Source: G965215045 sp965215045
GTDB lineage: Bacteria > Pseudomonadota > Gammaproteobacteria > JABABF01
DNA: 64,000 nt
Assembly (NCBI GenBank): GCA_965215045.1
Contig: OZ244031.1
Coordinates: 1,116,001-1,180,000 of the forward strand
Reading direction: 5' to 3'
The notes under the pieces were generated by a model that saw only the letters and a program-made list of their open reading frames with translations, made no database searches and was not told the origin of the DNA. Positions 32,501-47,500 of this stretch are shown here, piece by piece. Every line of letters starts with the position of its first letter. Positions within the stretch are counted from its first letter, which is position 1. The position numbers and the translations under genes are program-made.

Positions 32501-35500
32501 TTTGCGGCCTTTGTCTACGGATCGGCGGCTGTTATTCAGCCCGGATGTTTCGCCGTCCATTGACCTGGAAGCGGGAGACGGGACGGATGTTGAGACGGTG
32601 CTCTTCATCGTCGGGGTACAGGCCGACGATCGTGCCCAGCCCCGGCGGACAGTCGACCTGCAGCTCGAGGTGCGCAGGGAGAGTGTCACCGGGGATGTGC
32701 TGGCGTCCGAGCAGGGCTCGCTGACGGTGCCGCGCAACGGTTATGTGCTGGATCTGGATGTGCCGTCCCCGATGGTGGGTCTGGGTGTCCCGTGGGGGGT
32801 GAATGCGGTGCTGCGAAGCGGCGGTTCGGGGCAGGCGGTGAATGCGCCGGTGCCGGTGAGCCTGATGGTCCGGGTCAATGGGCCGAGCGAGATCACCATG
32901 GTTGCGGTGGAGATTGCGGCGGGTTTGGCATCGGCGACCGTGAATTTTACGCCGATGGAGGCGGGGGTGTATGACTTGCAGTTCGCGTCGGCGATGTTTG
33001 GCTCCGCCCTGGATGGCGACCAGGTATCCCCGGATTTTGCGGCGGCCAGGGCGCGCGTTACGGCGGAGCGTCCGGACCTGGTGTTGAGTTGGTCGCCGCC
33101 GGCACTGGAGCTGGAGGAGGGGCAGGAGCAGACCCTGGTACTGGAGGCGGAGAACCTGGAGCATTACCTGTCGGGGGGAGAGACCCTGGCTGTGAGCGTG
33201 TTGTTCTTGGCGGGCCAGGACCTGTTGATCACCATAACGGATCGCCTGTTGGACCTGGCCTCGTCGACGGCGCAGGTTCTGGTGCAGGCGGTGGCAGATG
33301 GTCAAACGGAGTCCCGGGAGACTTTCCAATTGAGGGCCACGGTGACGGCGATGGGCGAGATGAGCTCGGCCCAGGTGCCGATATCGGTGCCGCGTCACGG
33401 CTATGCGGTGTCGCGGGTGGAAGCTGTGCCCGTGGAACCGGCCTCGGGCAGTACATTCATGCTGTTTGCGGACCTGAATGCGCAGTCGCGCTCTGCGGTG
33501 ACGGTGAACGTGGAGTTGCGGGGCCTGGGAGAGACCCCGGAGTTGGTGGAGGTGGTAGTGCCACAGGGTTCGATACGGGGCCAGTTGGTGCTGGACCCGA
33601 CGCCGGCGGACCTGTTGTCGGGGGTGCAGCTGGGCGATGGGGTGTATCACGCCCGGGCGACGGGCGGTTCCTTTGCGGCGCCGGCCCAGGGAGCGGACCA
33701 GCTGGGCCTGATCGATGGCACGGGGGGGCGTGCGGGGCTGGTGCGCCTGGGCCGGGTGGTGGAATGGCAGGGGACTGTGAGTGCCCCGGGGGTTTTGGCG
33801 GGTCTGCAGCCGGGGGCGATGCCGGAGGTGGAGTTGGCGGAAGGGCAGACGGCGAACATCAACCTGTCGGTGCAGAACCTGGGTTCGCACTTTGCGTACT
33901 ACGGCTCAGACGAGGTATTTGCAGTGCGTCTGTCGGGCGTGAGTGGATGGGAGAGCGATCTTGAATTGCCGGCCGCGGCACTGGAATTGGTGCAAATGAG
34001 TGCTGCGAACACGGCGGTGGACGGGCTCCTGGAGTTGCGGGTGCAGTCGGACGGGTTGCCGGAGCCCCGGGAGAAATTCCTGTTGACGGTGGCGGGGACG
34101 CCGACTTACGGGGTATCGCCCGCAGGGCTGGCATTCGTGCTGGCGGTGCCGCGGACGGGCTACCGGGTGGAGCAGTTGCAGGTTGCGGACACGGTGGTGG
34201 AAATCGGGCAGCCCCTGGAGCTTCGTGCAGTGCTGAATGCCGCGGCACCGGTGGCGGCGACCCTGACCCTGCAGATTACGCAGAGTGGCGGCGAGTTGCA
34301 GGTGGAGGAGTTGCGCTTGGAAGCCGGGGAGCACACCGCTCGCCTGACGTTTGCGCCGATGAATACCGGGGAGTACCGCGCGGTGTTGCAGGAGGGTCGT
34401 TTTGTCTCGGGGGTGGGCGGCGACCAGCAGGCACTTCCGGCGCGCTCTGGCCTGGGGGTGACATGGGAGGTGGTATCGAGGCGGGTGCGCTTGAGCGCGC
34501 TGCTCGAGGGTCGGGCACAGCGGGTATTGGCGGAGGGTGAGGCGACCACCCTGACGGTGAGTGCCGTGCACCTGCCGCAGGAGGGCGTGTTCGAGATTCG
34601 CCTCACACCGGAGCGTTCCGGGGAGTTGGAGTTGTCTGCATCGACGGTGGAACTCAGTTTCACGACACCATCGGCGATGGTGGGGGTGACGGCGGTGTCC
34701 GACGGGGTTACGGAGCCCCGGGAAAGCGTGCGCATTGATCTCAGGGGCCCGGATGCGGGGGGCGTGAGCACGCAGGTGGTGGTGGTCATTCCGCGTCACG
34801 GGTATCGCTGGACGGGGCTGCGGGTGATGCCGTCCGAGGTGGAGTTGGGGCAGACCGTGCAGGTATTCCTGGACTTGAATGCAGTTCCGGGTACCACCGT
34901 GCATGCGACGGTGCGGGCCAGCCTGGCATCGGGGACTTCGCAGACTATAGAGGTGGAGCTCCCCAGGGTTAACAGTGCCAGCGGCATGAGCGCACCGTTC
35001 ACGGAGGCGGGGGCGTATGAATTGACCCTGGAAGAGTCTTCGTTTGCCGGGACCCGGGCGGGGGATCAGCCGGCCCCGGATGGCGGGGAGTTATTGCTGG
35101 CATCCCTGCAGGTGAACCCGCCCCCGCCGCCGGCCCCGGAGGTGGTGTCCCTGGGCGTGCCGGCGTCGGTGGTGGTGGACACGGGCTTCGAGGTGCAGGT
35201 GGACCTGGACAGCAGCGCCCCGCAGTCGGTGGCGGGCACGATTACGGCGAGCATGGGCGGGCAGCCGGATGTGGTGCAGACCTTCTCGATTTCCTCCGGC
35301 GACACGATGGGGACGGCGATGTTCGGCACCGGTCTGCCGGCGACGGGGGCCTGGCTGCTGTCGGTGAGTGAGGCGGAGTTGGCGGATGGCACCACCTTGA
35401 CCGTGCGAGCCGGTGCCGAGAATGTGTCCCTGACGGTGGAGGTGCCGGCACCGGAGGTGGTGTCCTTGAGTGTGCCGGTATCGGTGGTGGTGGACACGAG

Positions 35501-38500
35501 CTTCGAGGTGCAGGTGGACCTGGACAGCAGCGCCCCGCAGTCGGTGGCGGGCACGATTACGGCGAGCATGGGCGGGCAGCCGGATGTGGTGCAGACCTTC
35601 TCGATTTCCGTGGGCGATACGATGGGGACGGCGATGTTCGGCACCGGTCTGCCGGCGACGGGGGCCTGGCTGCTGTCGGTGAGTGAGGCGGAGTTGGCGG
35701 ATGGCACCACGCTGACCGTGCGAGCCGGTGCCGAGAATGTGTCCCTGACGGTGGAGGAGGTGCCGGTGGAGGTGGTTTTGAGTGTGAGCCTGGGGCGGGG
35801 GGTATTGCTGGAGACCGGTGTCGGCAGCACCACGAACCTGACGGTGAGTGCCGCGGGTCTGACAGCGGGGGGCAGCCCCCTGCTCGTGTCGGTGTCGGTG
35901 CTGGAGAGTGACGGGGACGGGGTCTCCGATCTGCGCCTGGACGGTGCGCTGCAGGCGCAGCTGAGCCTGACATCCGCCCGGCCGGAGGGGATGGTCGGTG
36001 TGCAGGCGGTGGACGATGCCCTGGCGGAGCCCAGGGAGAGCCTGACGCTGCAGGTCAGCGTGTCGGGTTCTCCGGGTCTGAGCACGCAGGTGACATTGGT
36101 GATTGCGCGCAACGATTACCGGGTGCAGAGTTTGTCGCTGTCTGCGGCCGCGGTGCGTGTGAACGAGGAGGTGGAGGCGAGCGTGCGTTTGAATGCGCCG
36201 GCACCGGCGCAGGTACAGGTGAACGTGGGCGTGGAGGGCACGGACGGTGTGGAGTTGCAGCTTCCCTCGATGCTGGTGATTGAAAGCGGTTCGCAGACTG
36301 CGGTATTGACGTTCACCCCGGCGTCGGCGGAGGTGCACGTGGTGCGGGTGCTGGATGCGCAATTCAGTGTTCCGGGGGAGGCGGAGGATCAGCAGCAGTT
36401 GTTTGTGGATCAGGCTTCGTTGCCGCAGGCCGTGTCGGTGGTGGAGGGTGCGTTGCTGGAGGTGGAGTTGGTGGATCTTCAGGGCCGTCTGCTGGGGATG
36501 TTGGCGGAGGGGGGTACGGCGACCGTGCGGGTGCGGGCCTCCAACCTGCTGCCGGGGCAGACCCTGGACATCACTGTGGGGCCCCTGATGGCTTCTGCGG
36601 GTGAGTTGGAGTTTCCGGACGGGAACACCCTGCAGTTGTCGGCACTGGCACCGGAGGCGGGTGTGGAGGTGCGGGTGCTGGAAGACGGTCTGGCGGAGGG
36701 GCGGGAGACCGTGGGCGTGGTGGCCGCGTATATACCGGAGAGTTTATTTGTACAAGTGGAGTGGGATGTGCCGCGCCACGGTTATGCGCTCAGCGATTTG
36801 GCGGTGGCACCCTCGGAGTTGAGATTTGGTGAAGAGGCGGTAGTGCGGGTGAGTGTGAACAGCACGCCGGCCTCGGTGGTGAATGTGCGGGTGCGGGTGG
36901 TGGATGCCAATGGAGCGGGCCAGGTGCTGGAGCTGCAGGTGGCGGCGGACACGCTGATGGCAGAGGGTCGCTTGCAGATGTTGGCCCCGGGTTCTTACCA
37001 GGTGTCGGTGGTATCGGCGTTGTTTGCGGATGCGGGGTCGGCGGGCGACCAGGTGGTGCTGGAGGATCAGAGCACGGCACAGCAGTTGCGGGTGGTGGAG
37101 GAGGAAGTGTTGCAGTTGCAGTTGAGTCTCGCCCTGCCGGTGATGCAGTTGGCGGAGGGTGAGCGGACGACCTTGACGGTGAGTGTGCAGGGTTTGATGG
37201 CGGGGGAGACCTTGGATGTGAGTTTGAGCCTGGTGGAGACGGATGGTGACGGGATGGCGGAGCTGGAGTTTGCGAAGGAGAGCCTGGAATTGAGCGATGT
37301 GGAGCCGACGACGATGGTGGTGGTGAGCGCGCGCGCCGATGGTCTGGCGGAGGTGCGGGAGCGGGTGATGATCGCAGCGGGTGCAACGGGGGCGCAGACG
37401 GGCACGGTGAGCGTGGAGTTGCCGCGCAACGACTATATGCTGCAGAGTCTGGAGGTGCGCCCGGGGATGGTGAACGAGGGCGAGGAGGTGGAAGTGGTGG
37501 CGGCCTTGAACGCCCAGGCACCGGCGGATGTGGAGGAGTTCACCCTGGAGTGGGTGCGGGACGGACGGGGTGTCCCGGGGGCCGGGACGGTGGATCGCAC
37601 GGATACGATGCGCTTTTTGGCGAGCCAGCGCAGCGGCATGCTGAGTTTGCAACCGGGGCTGCCGTCGCTGATAGATGCGCGGTTCGATCGCAGCGGGTTT
37701 TACCGGCTGCAGGTGCAGGGGGGCGAGTTGCGTTTTGCCGCGGGCGAGCCGGGCGACCAGTTGGCGATTCCCGCCCGGGCGCATGGGCGCTTGACCGTGG
37801 CCCCGCCGGTGGAGTTTATCCATAATGCTATCGAGCCTTTTTCTTTTTCCGTAGTGAGATGGCCTGCTCCCTTGGCGGAGGGAGAGACGTACACCAATAT
37901 CACTAGGCTCAACTGGATTAAGTTTAGTGTTGGGCCCCTAAGCGATGCCGTGCTGTTGCCGGGAGAGGAGTTGCCGTTGAGAGTGTGGATTGAGCCGCCC
38001 GAGAGAGCGGACGATGTGAGGGTGCGGTGGAGCCCAGCAGGATTGCGCCGGTTTACTGAGTTGAATATTGCCGCGGGGGAAATCATCCCGGTAACAAGAA
38101 AACGTACGAGTTACAACTTGACTATGATGGCGGTGGACGATGGCCAGCCGGAGGACACGGAGCGGTTTCAGTTGCGTGCCACTGTAGTGGTGGGAGGGAC
38201 GACGGTGCATGCAACCCTGGGTCCCTTATTCGATCCGCCTCCTGCGGGCCAGATCCCGCTGACTTTTGAGATTCCGCGCCACGGTTATGCGCTGGATGGT
38301 TTACAGGTTTTGAGCACCGGGCCGATTTACGCGGGTTCGGTGCTGGAATACCGGGTGGGCCTGAACGCCCCGGCCCCCAGTGATTTGCGGGTGGATGTGC
38401 AGTTGGGTGCGGGGCTTGCGAGCGGGATGGTAATCATACCGGTGGGAGACACCGGGGCGATGGGTACGATCCTCCTGCCGGAGAATTTGACGGCGGCGGT

Positions 38501-41500
38501 TCACCAGTTGTCGCTGAGCGGGGCGACTTTTGCCGATGGCGTGGGCCATCCGGTGCTCGAGGCCGCAGCACAGGATGTAACTGTACAGGGGCCCCAGGTG
38601 CGGATGCGCACGACCTTGAGGCCGCAGCTGGTACCTGAGGGCGAGCAGGCCACGTTGACGGTGGAGGTGGACAACCTGGGTGACACCGCGCGCTCCGTGG
38701 TGTTGCAGCCCTCGTCTGTGCCTGAGGATACGCGCCTGGTGTTTACGCCAGGTGGTTCGCCGCTCATTGCGCTGGCAGCGATGGCGACAGAGACGCAGCT
38801 CTTCATCGTCGATGTGCAGGACGACAATCGCGCGGCACCGCGCACCGAGCTGTCTTTGCAGGTACAGACGCGGGATGGCACTGCCTCCGGGGAGGTGCTG
38901 GCCGCTGCGGTTGCGGAGATGCCCCTGACGATCCCGCGCCATGGCTATGTGCTGGGCCTGGAGGGGCCGCCGTCCGCGGCGGTGGTGGGTGAGCTGTGGA
39001 AGGTGAACGCGGTGCTGCGGGGCGGCCCGGGAGGGGAGGCGGTGCAGGCACCGGTGGCGGTGACCCTGACGGTTTTGATCCAGACACCGGGCGGGATCGC
39101 TTTGCGGGTTGCGACGAAGATTGCGGCGGGTTCGGCATCGGCGACCGTGAGTTATACGCCGCCGGCGGTGGGGATGTATGACTTGCGGGTAGTGAGGGCG
39201 ATGTTTCTCTCCGCCCGGGATGGCGACCAGGCGTCTCCGGACATTGACATGGCGATGACCAGCGTTATGGTGGAGCGTCCGGGGCTGGTATTGAGTTGGA
39301 CGCCGGCGGAGTCGGAGTCGGCGGAGGGGCAGGAGCAGACCCTGGTGCTGGGGGCGGAGAACCTGGAGCATTACCTGTCGGGGGGTGCGAGCCTGGCTGT
39401 GGACCTGGCCCTGTCGGCCCCGGCGGACTTGCTGTTGCTGACGGTGCCGCCGGTGAATTTGAGCGTGGCGATGACGACGGCACAGGTTCAGGTGCAGGCC
39501 GTGGCGGACAACGTGGCACCGGAGCCCAGGGAGCGGGTCTCCTTGACAGCGATGGCGACGGCCGATGGTGTGTCGGTGGAGGCGGAGGCCCGGGTGTCGG
39601 TAGTGCGTCACGGCTATGCGGTGTCGCGGGTGGGTGCTGAGTCCGTGGCGGTGGCCTCGGGCAATGAATTCATGCTGTTTGCGGAGTTGAATGCGGCGGA
39701 CCCGCATACGGCGACGGTGAGCGTGGAGTTGCTGGGTCTGGGAGAGGGGCAATCGGAGTCTGCCGAGGTGGTGGTGTCGCCGAATGCACTGCGGGGTGTG
39801 GTGACGATTAACCCGTCCGACCCGCTGCTGGGGTTGTCGCTGGCGGACGGTCTGTATCACATTCGCTTTTCCAACGCTGTTTTTGCATCCTCTGCGGCCG
39901 GGGACCAGTCGGTGCTGGACGATGGGACGGGTGGCGTGGCGGGGATTTTGCGTTATGGCGTGAGTGTGCTTCTGCAGGCGCAGTTGGCGGGCGGTGTGAT
40001 GGAGTTGCGGGAGTCGACGCCGGCGAGCGTGGCGACCCTGGAGTTGAGTGCGGAGAACCTGGGCATTCGCTCCTATGGTTCGGACGAGGTGATGCCGCTG
40101 GTGATCCGTCTGGAGGAGGGTGCAGCGGATGTGGAGCTGTCCTCGTCTTCGTTGCAGTTGGTGCGCTTGCGTCCGGGCCAGGGGGCGTCCGGCCGGGTGC
40201 AGTTGGAGGTGCTCAATGATGAGCTGGCGGAGCCCCGGGAGCGGGTGGAGGTGGTGATTTCGGGCACGCCGACCTACGGGACGAAGATTACGCGGATGGT
40301 GGAGTTTGTGATTCCGCGCAATGATTACCGGGTGATGTCGCTGCAGTTGCCGGCGGAAGAGGATTTGCAGACCGGGGAGGCTTTTGCGGTGCGGGTGGAG
40401 TTGAATGCGGTGGCCCCGGTAACGGTGAGTATGACGGTGCGCGCCGACGGTGGCCCGGCGGGGGTATTGGAGCGGTTGCTGGAGGTCGGGGTCGGCATGC
40501 AGTCGGGGGCGGAGGAGTTTGTGCTGACCCAGCCGGGTGCTTACGAGTTCACGGTGTTGTCGGATGCGGCCTTTGCCGAGTTTGAGAGTGGCGACCAGGT
40601 GTATCTGCCGGGGACGGAGGCCTTGGTGGAGCAGCGTCAGGTGGGTGGCGAGGAGCTTGGGGTGGCGGTGTTGTCGCTGGTTCTGGAGCGTGACACGCTG
40701 GCGGAGGGTGAGCAGACGACTTTGACTTTGAGTGTGTCGGGGCTGGAGGCTGCGGCCGGTGTGTTGTCGGTGCAGTTGCGTGTGGAGGCGGTGGAGGCTG
40801 CGGGCACGGGTGATGTGAGTGTGTCGCTGGGGACGGTGGACTTGAGTGCGGATGCGCGCACGCAGACGGTGGTGGTGAGTGCTGCAGACGATGGGATGGC
40901 GGAGGATCGGGAGCGGTTCCGGGTGCTGGCGGAGGCGCAGGGTCCGCTGCCGGTGGCGGTGGAGTTGGCGGTGGTGCGCAACGGGTATCGCTGGACGGGG
41001 CTGCGGGTGATGCCGTCGGAGGTGGAGTTGGGAGAGACGGTGCAGGTATTCCTGGACTTGAATGCGATTGCCGGCACCACCGTGCATGCGACGGTGCGCG
41101 CGCACTTGTCGGAGTCGAGTTCGCAGACCATAGAGGTGGAGCTGCGCGGGGATACCAGCGGCCGTGCCAGGAGCGCACCGTTCACAGAGGCGGGGGCGTA
41201 TGAGTTGTCGCTGGAAGCGTCTTCGTTTGCCGAGACCCTGGCGGGGGATCAGCCGGCCCCGGATGGCGGGGAGTTATTGCGGGCGTCCCTGCAGGTGAAC
41301 CCGGCCCCGCCGCCGGCACCGGAGGTGGTGTCCCTGGCCGTGCCGGTGGCACCGGTGGTGGTGGACACGGGCTTTGAGGTGACGGTGGGACTGGACAGCA
41401 ACGCATCGCAGTCGGTGGCGGGCACGATTACGGCGAGCATGGCCGGTGAGGCGGATGTGCAGCAGGCCTTCACGATTTCCTTCGGCAATACGATGGGGAC

Positions 41501-44500
41501 GCCGGTGTTTGGCACCGGTCTGCCGGCGGCGGGGGCCTGGCTATTGTCGGTGAGTTCTGCGGAGTTGGCGGATGGCACCACCTTGACCGTGCGAGCCGGT
41601 GCCCGGGATATATCCCTGACGGTGGAGGAGGTGCCGGAGGTGCCGGCACCGGAGGTGGTGTCCCTGGCCGTGCCGGCGTCGGTGGTGGTGGACACGGGCT
41701 TCGAGGTGACGGTGGGCCTGGACAGCAGTGCCCCGCAGTCGGTGGCGGGGACGATTACGGCGAGCATGGGCGGGCAGCCGGATGTGGTGCAGACCTTCTC
41801 GATTTCCTCCGGCGATACGATGGGGACGGCGATGTTCGGCACCGGTCTGCCGGCGACGGGGGCCTGGCTGCTGTCGGTGAGTGAGGTGGAGTTGGCGGAT
41901 GGCACCACCTTGACCGTGCGAGCCGGTGCCGAGAATGTGTCCCTGACGGTGGAGCCGCCGGCACCGGAGGTGGTGTCCCTGAGCGTGCCGGCGTCGGTGG
42001 TGGTGGACACGGGCTTCGAGGTGACGGTGGGCCTGGACAGCAACGCCCCGCAGTCGGTGGCGGGGACGATTACGGCGAGCATGGGCGGGCAGCCGGATGT
42101 GCAGCGGACTTTCAGCATCGAGCTGAACGGGCTCAGCGGGACGGCGGACTTTGACGCCGGTCTGCCGGCGGCGGGGGCCTGGCTGCTGTCGGTGAGTGAG
42201 GCGGAGTTGGCGGATGGTACGCCGCTGACCGTGCAAGCCGGTGCCCGGGATATAGCCCTGACGGTGGAGGAGGTGCCGGTGGAGGTGGTTCTGAGTGTGA
42301 GCCTGGGGCGGGGGGTGTTGCTGGAGACCGGTATTGGCAGCACCACGAACCTGACGGTGAGTGCCGCGGGTCTGATGGCGGGGGGCAGCCCCCTGCTCGT
42401 GTCGGTGTCGGTGCTGGAGAGTGACGGGGACGGGGTCTCCGACCTGCGCCTGGACGGTGCGCTGCAGGCGCAGCTGAGCCTGACATCCGCCCGGCCCCAG
42501 GGGATGGTCGGTGTGCAGGCGGTGGACGATGCCCTGGCGGAGCCCAGGGAGAGCCTGACATTGCAAGTGGCCGTCACGGGTTCTCCGGGTCTGAGCACGC
42601 AGGTGACATTGGTGATTGCGCGCAACGATTACCGGGTGCAGAGTTTGTCGCTGTCTGCGGCCGCGGTGCGTGTGAACGAGGAGGTGGAGGCGAGCGTGCG
42701 TTTGAATGCGCCGGCACCGGCGCAGGTACAGGTGAACGTGGGCGTGGAGGGCACGGACGGTGTGGAGTTGCAGCTTCCCTCGATGCTGGTGATTGAAAGC
42801 GGTTCGCAGACTGCGGTATTGACGTTCACCCCGGCGTCGGCGGAAGTGCATGTGGTGCGGGTGCTGGATGCGCAATTCAGTGTTCCGGGGGAGGCGGAGG
42901 ATCAGCAGCAGTTGGGTGTGGACCCGGCCTTGTTGCGGCAGGCGGTGTCGGTGGTGGAGGGTGCGTTGCTGGAGGTGGAGTTGGTGGATCTTCAGGGTCG
43001 TCTGCTGGGGATGTTGGCGGAGGGGGGTACGGCGACCGTGCGGGTGCGGGCCTCCAACCTGCTGCCGGGGCAGACCCTGGACATCACCGTGGGGCCCCTG
43101 ATGGCTTCTGCGGGTGAGTTGGAGTTTCCGGACGGGAACACCCTGCAGTTGTCGGCACTGGCACCGGAGGCGGGTGTGGAGGTGCGGGTGCTGGAAGATG
43201 GTCTGGCGGAGGGGCGGGAGACCGTGGGCGTGGTGGCCGTGTATATCGCGGAGAGTTTGACGGCCCGGGTGGAGTGGGATGTGCCGCGCCACGGTTATGC
43301 GGTCAGCGATTTGGCGGTGGCACCCTCGGAGTTGAGATTTGGCGAAGAGGCGGTAGTGCGGGTGAGTGTGAACAGCACGCCGGCCTCGGTGGTGAATGTG
43401 CGGGTGCGGGTGGTGGATGCCAATGGAGCGGGCCAGGTGCTGGAGCTGCAGGTGGCGGCGGACACGCTGCTGGCAGAGGGTCGCTTGCAGTTGCCGGCCC
43501 CGGGTTCTTACCAGGTGTCGGTGGTATCGGCGTTGTTTGCGGATGCGGGGTCGGCGGGCGACCAGGTGGTGCTGGAGGATCAGAGCACGGCACAGCAGTT
43601 GCGGGTGGTGGAGGTGTTGCAGTTGCAGTTGAGTCTCGCCCTGCCGGTGATGCAGTTGGCGGAGGGTGAGCGGACGACCTTGACGGTGAGTGTGCAGGGT
43701 TTGATGGCGGGGGAGACCTTGGATGTGAGTTTGAGCCTGGTGGAGACGGATGGTGACGGGATGGCGGACCTGGCGTTTTCGAAGGAGAGCCTGGTATTGA
43801 GCGATGTGGAGCCGACGACGATGGTGGTGGTGAGCGCGCGCGCCGATGGTCTGGCGGAGGGGCGGGAGCGGGTGATGATCGCAGCGGGTGCAACGGGGGC
43901 GCAGACGGGCACGGTGAGCGTGGAGTTGCCGCGCAACGACTATATGCTGCAGAGTCTGGAGGTGCGCCCGGGGATGGTGAACGAGGGCGAGGAGGTGGAA
44001 GTGGTGGCGGCCTTGAATGGTGTGGCACCGGTGGACCTGGAGTTGTTCACCCTGGAGTGGGTGCGGGACGGACGGCGTGTCCAAGGGTCTGGGACGGTGG
44101 ATCGCACGGATACGATGCGCTTTTTGGCGAGCCAGCGCAGCGGCATGCTGAGTTTGCAACCGGGGCTGCCGTCGCTGATAGATGCGCGGTTCGATCGCAG
44201 CGGGTTTTACCGGCTGCAGGTGCAGGGGGGCGAGTTGCGTTTTGCCGCGGGCGAGCCGGGCGACCAGTTGGCGATTCCCGCCCGGGCGCATGGGCGCTTG
44301 ACCGTGGCCCCGCCGGTGGAGTTTATCCATAATGCTATCGAGCCTTTTTCTTTTTCCGTAGTGAGATGGCCTGCTCCCTTGGCGGAGGGAGAGACGTACA
44401 CCAATGTCACTAGGCTCAACTGGATTAAGTTTAGTGTTGGGCCCCTAAGCGATGCCGTGCTGTTGCCGGGAGAGCAGTTGCCGTTGAGAGTGTGGATTGA

Positions 44501-47500
44501 GCCGCCCGAGAGAGCGGACGATGTGAGGCTGCGGTGGAGCCCAGCAGGATTGCCCCGGTTTACTGAGTTGAATATTGCCGCGGGGGAAATCCTCCCGGTA
44601 ACAAGAAAACGTACGAGTTACAACTTGACTATTATGGCGGTGGACGATGGCCAGCCGGAGGACACGGAGCGGTTTCAGTTGCGTGCCACTGTCGTGGTGG
44701 AGGGGACGACGGTGCATGCAATCCTGGACCCCCGCGAAGCTCAGCCTCCTGCGGGCCAGATCCCGCTGACTTTTGAGATTCCGCGCCACGGTTATGCGCT
44801 GGATGGTTTACAGGTTTTGAGCACCGGGCCGATTTACGCGGGTTCGGTGCTGGAATACCGGGTGGGCCTGAACGCCCCGGCCCCCAGTGATTTGCGGGTG
44901 GATGTGCAGTTGGGTGCGGGGCTTGCGAGCGGGATGGTAATCATACCGGTGGGAGACACCGGGGCGATGGGTACGATCCTCCTGCCGGAGAATTTGACGG
45001 CGGCGGTTCACCAGTTGTCGCTGAGCGGGGCGACTTTTGCCGATGGCGTGGGCCATCCGGTGCTCGAGGCCGCAGCACAGGATGTAACTGTACAGGGGCC
45101 CCAGGTGCGGATGCGCACGACCTTGAGGCCGCAGCTGGTACCTGAGGGCGAGCAGGCCACGTTGACGGTGGGGGTGGACAACCTGGGTGACACCGCGCGC
45201 TCCGTGGTGTTGCAGCCCTCGTCTGTGCCTGCGGACAGTCGCCTGGTGTTTACGCCAGGTGTTTCGCCGCTCATTGCGCTGGGAGCGATGGGCGGTGGGA
45301 GTGATATGGCGGCGCAGATTTTCACAATCGATGTGCAGGACGACAGTCGCGCTTCACCGCGCACCGAGCTGCAGCTGCAGGTACAGACGCGGGATGGCAC
45401 TGCCTCCGGGGAGGTGCTGGCCGCGGAATCGGTCATGCTGACGATCCCGCGCCATGGCTATGTGCTGGGCCTGGAGGGGCCGCCGTCCGCGGCGGTGGTG
45501 GGTGAGCTGTGGAAGGTGAACGCGGTGCTGCGGGGCGGCCCGGGAGGGGAGGCGGTGCAGGCACCGGTGGCGGTGACCCTGACGGTTTTGATCCAGACAC
45601 CGGGCGGGATCGCTTTGCGGGTTGCGACGAAGATTGCGGCGGGTTCGGCATCGGCGACCGTGAGTTATACGCCGCCGGCGGTGGGGATGTATGACTTGCG
45701 GGTAGTGAGGGCGATGTTTCTCTCCGCCCGGGATGGCGACCAGGCGTCTCCGGACATTGACATGGCGATGACCAGCGTTATGGTGGAGCGTCCGGGGCTG
45801 GTATTGAGTTGGTCGCCGCCGGAGTCGAGCCTGGCGGAGGGTCAGGAGCAGACCCTGGTGCTGGGGGCGGAGAACCTGGAGCATTACCTGTCGGGGGGTG
45901 CGAGCCTGGCTGTGGACCTGGCCCTGTCGGCCCCGGCGGACTTGCTGTTGCTGACGGTGCCGCCGGTGAATTTGAGCGTGGCGATGCCGACGGCACAGGT
46001 TCAGGTGCAGGCCGTGGCGGACAACGTGGCACCGGAGCCCAGGGAGCGGGTCTCCTTGACAGCGATGGCGACGGCCGATGGTGTGTCGGTGGAGGCGGAG
46101 GCCCGGGTGTCGGTAGTGCGTCACGGCTATGCGGTGTCGCAGGTGGGTGCTGAGTCCGTGGCGGTGGCCTCGGGCAATGAATTCATGCTGTTTGCGCAGT
46201 TGAATGCGGCGGACCCGCATACGGCGACGGTGAGCGTGGAGTTGCTGGGTCTGGGAGAGGGGCAATCGGAGTCTGCCGAGGTGGTGGTGTCGACGAATGC
46301 ACTGCGGGGTGTGGTGACGATTGACCCGTCCGACCCGCTGCTGGGGCTGTCGCTGGCGGACGGTCTGTATCACATTCGCTTTTCCAACGCTGTTTTTGCA
46401 TCCTCTGCGGCCGGGGACCAGTCGGTGCTGGACGATGGGACGGGGGGTCGGGCGGGGATTTTGCGTTATGGTGTGAGTGTGCTTCTGCAGGCGCAGTTGG
46501 CGGGCGGTGTCATGGAGTTGCGGGAGTCGACGCCGGCGAGCGTGGCGACCCTGGAGTTGAGTGCGGAGAACCTGGGCATTCGCTCCTACGGTTCGGACGA
46601 GGTGATGCCGCTGGTGATCAGTCTGGAGGAGGGTGCAGCGGATGTGGAGCTGTCCTCGTCTTCGTTGCAGTTGGTGCGCTTGCGTCCGGGCCAGGGGGCG
46701 TCCGGCCGGGTGCAGCTGGAGGTGCTCAATGACGAGCTGGCGGAGCCCCGGGAGCGGGTGCAGGTGGTGATTTCGGGGACGCCGACCTACGGGACGAAGA
46801 TTACGCAGATGGTGGAGTTTGTGATTCCGCGCAATGATTACCGGGTGATGTCGCTGCAGTTGCCGGCGGAAGAGGATTTGCAGACCGGGGAGGCTTTTGC
46901 GGTGCGGGTGGAGTTGAATGCGGTGGCCCCGGTAACGGTGAGTATGACGGTGCGCGCCGACGGTGGCCTGGCGGGGGTATTGGAGCGGTTGCTGGAGGTC
47001 GGGGTCGGTATGCAGTCGGGGGCGGAGGAGTTTGTGCTGACCCAGCCGGGTGCTTACGAGTTCACGGTGTTGTCGGATGCGGCCTTTGCCGAGTTTGAGA
47101 GTGGCGACCAGGTGTATCTGCCGGGGACGGAGGACTTGGTGGAGCAGCGTCAGGTGGGTGGTGAGGAGCTTGGGGTGGCGGTGTTGTCGCTGGTCCTGGA
47201 GCGAGACACGCTGGCGGAGGGCGAGCAGACGACTTTGACTTTGAGTGTGTCGGGGCTGGAGGCCGGAGTGTTGTCGGTGCAGTTGCGTGTGGAGGCGGTG
47301 GAGGCTGCGGGCACGGGTGATGTGAGTGTGTCGCTGGGGATGGTGGACTTGAGTGCGGATGCGCGCACGCAGACGGTGTTGGTGAGTGCTGCAGACGATG
47401 GGATGGCGGAGGATCGGGAGCGGTTCCGGGTGCTGGCGGAGGCGCAGGGTCCGCTGCCGGTGGCGGTGGAGTTGGCGGTGGTGCGCAACGGGTATCGCTG

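Noticed and set aside
41541..44330. 929-codon minus-strand frame, and similar ones at 27324-29531, 38301-41105, 49215-51407, 53334-56090 and 56625-59459
   Set aside because: Same His/Arg-rich shadow composition opposite the giant coding frame, without ribosome sites or recognisable domains.
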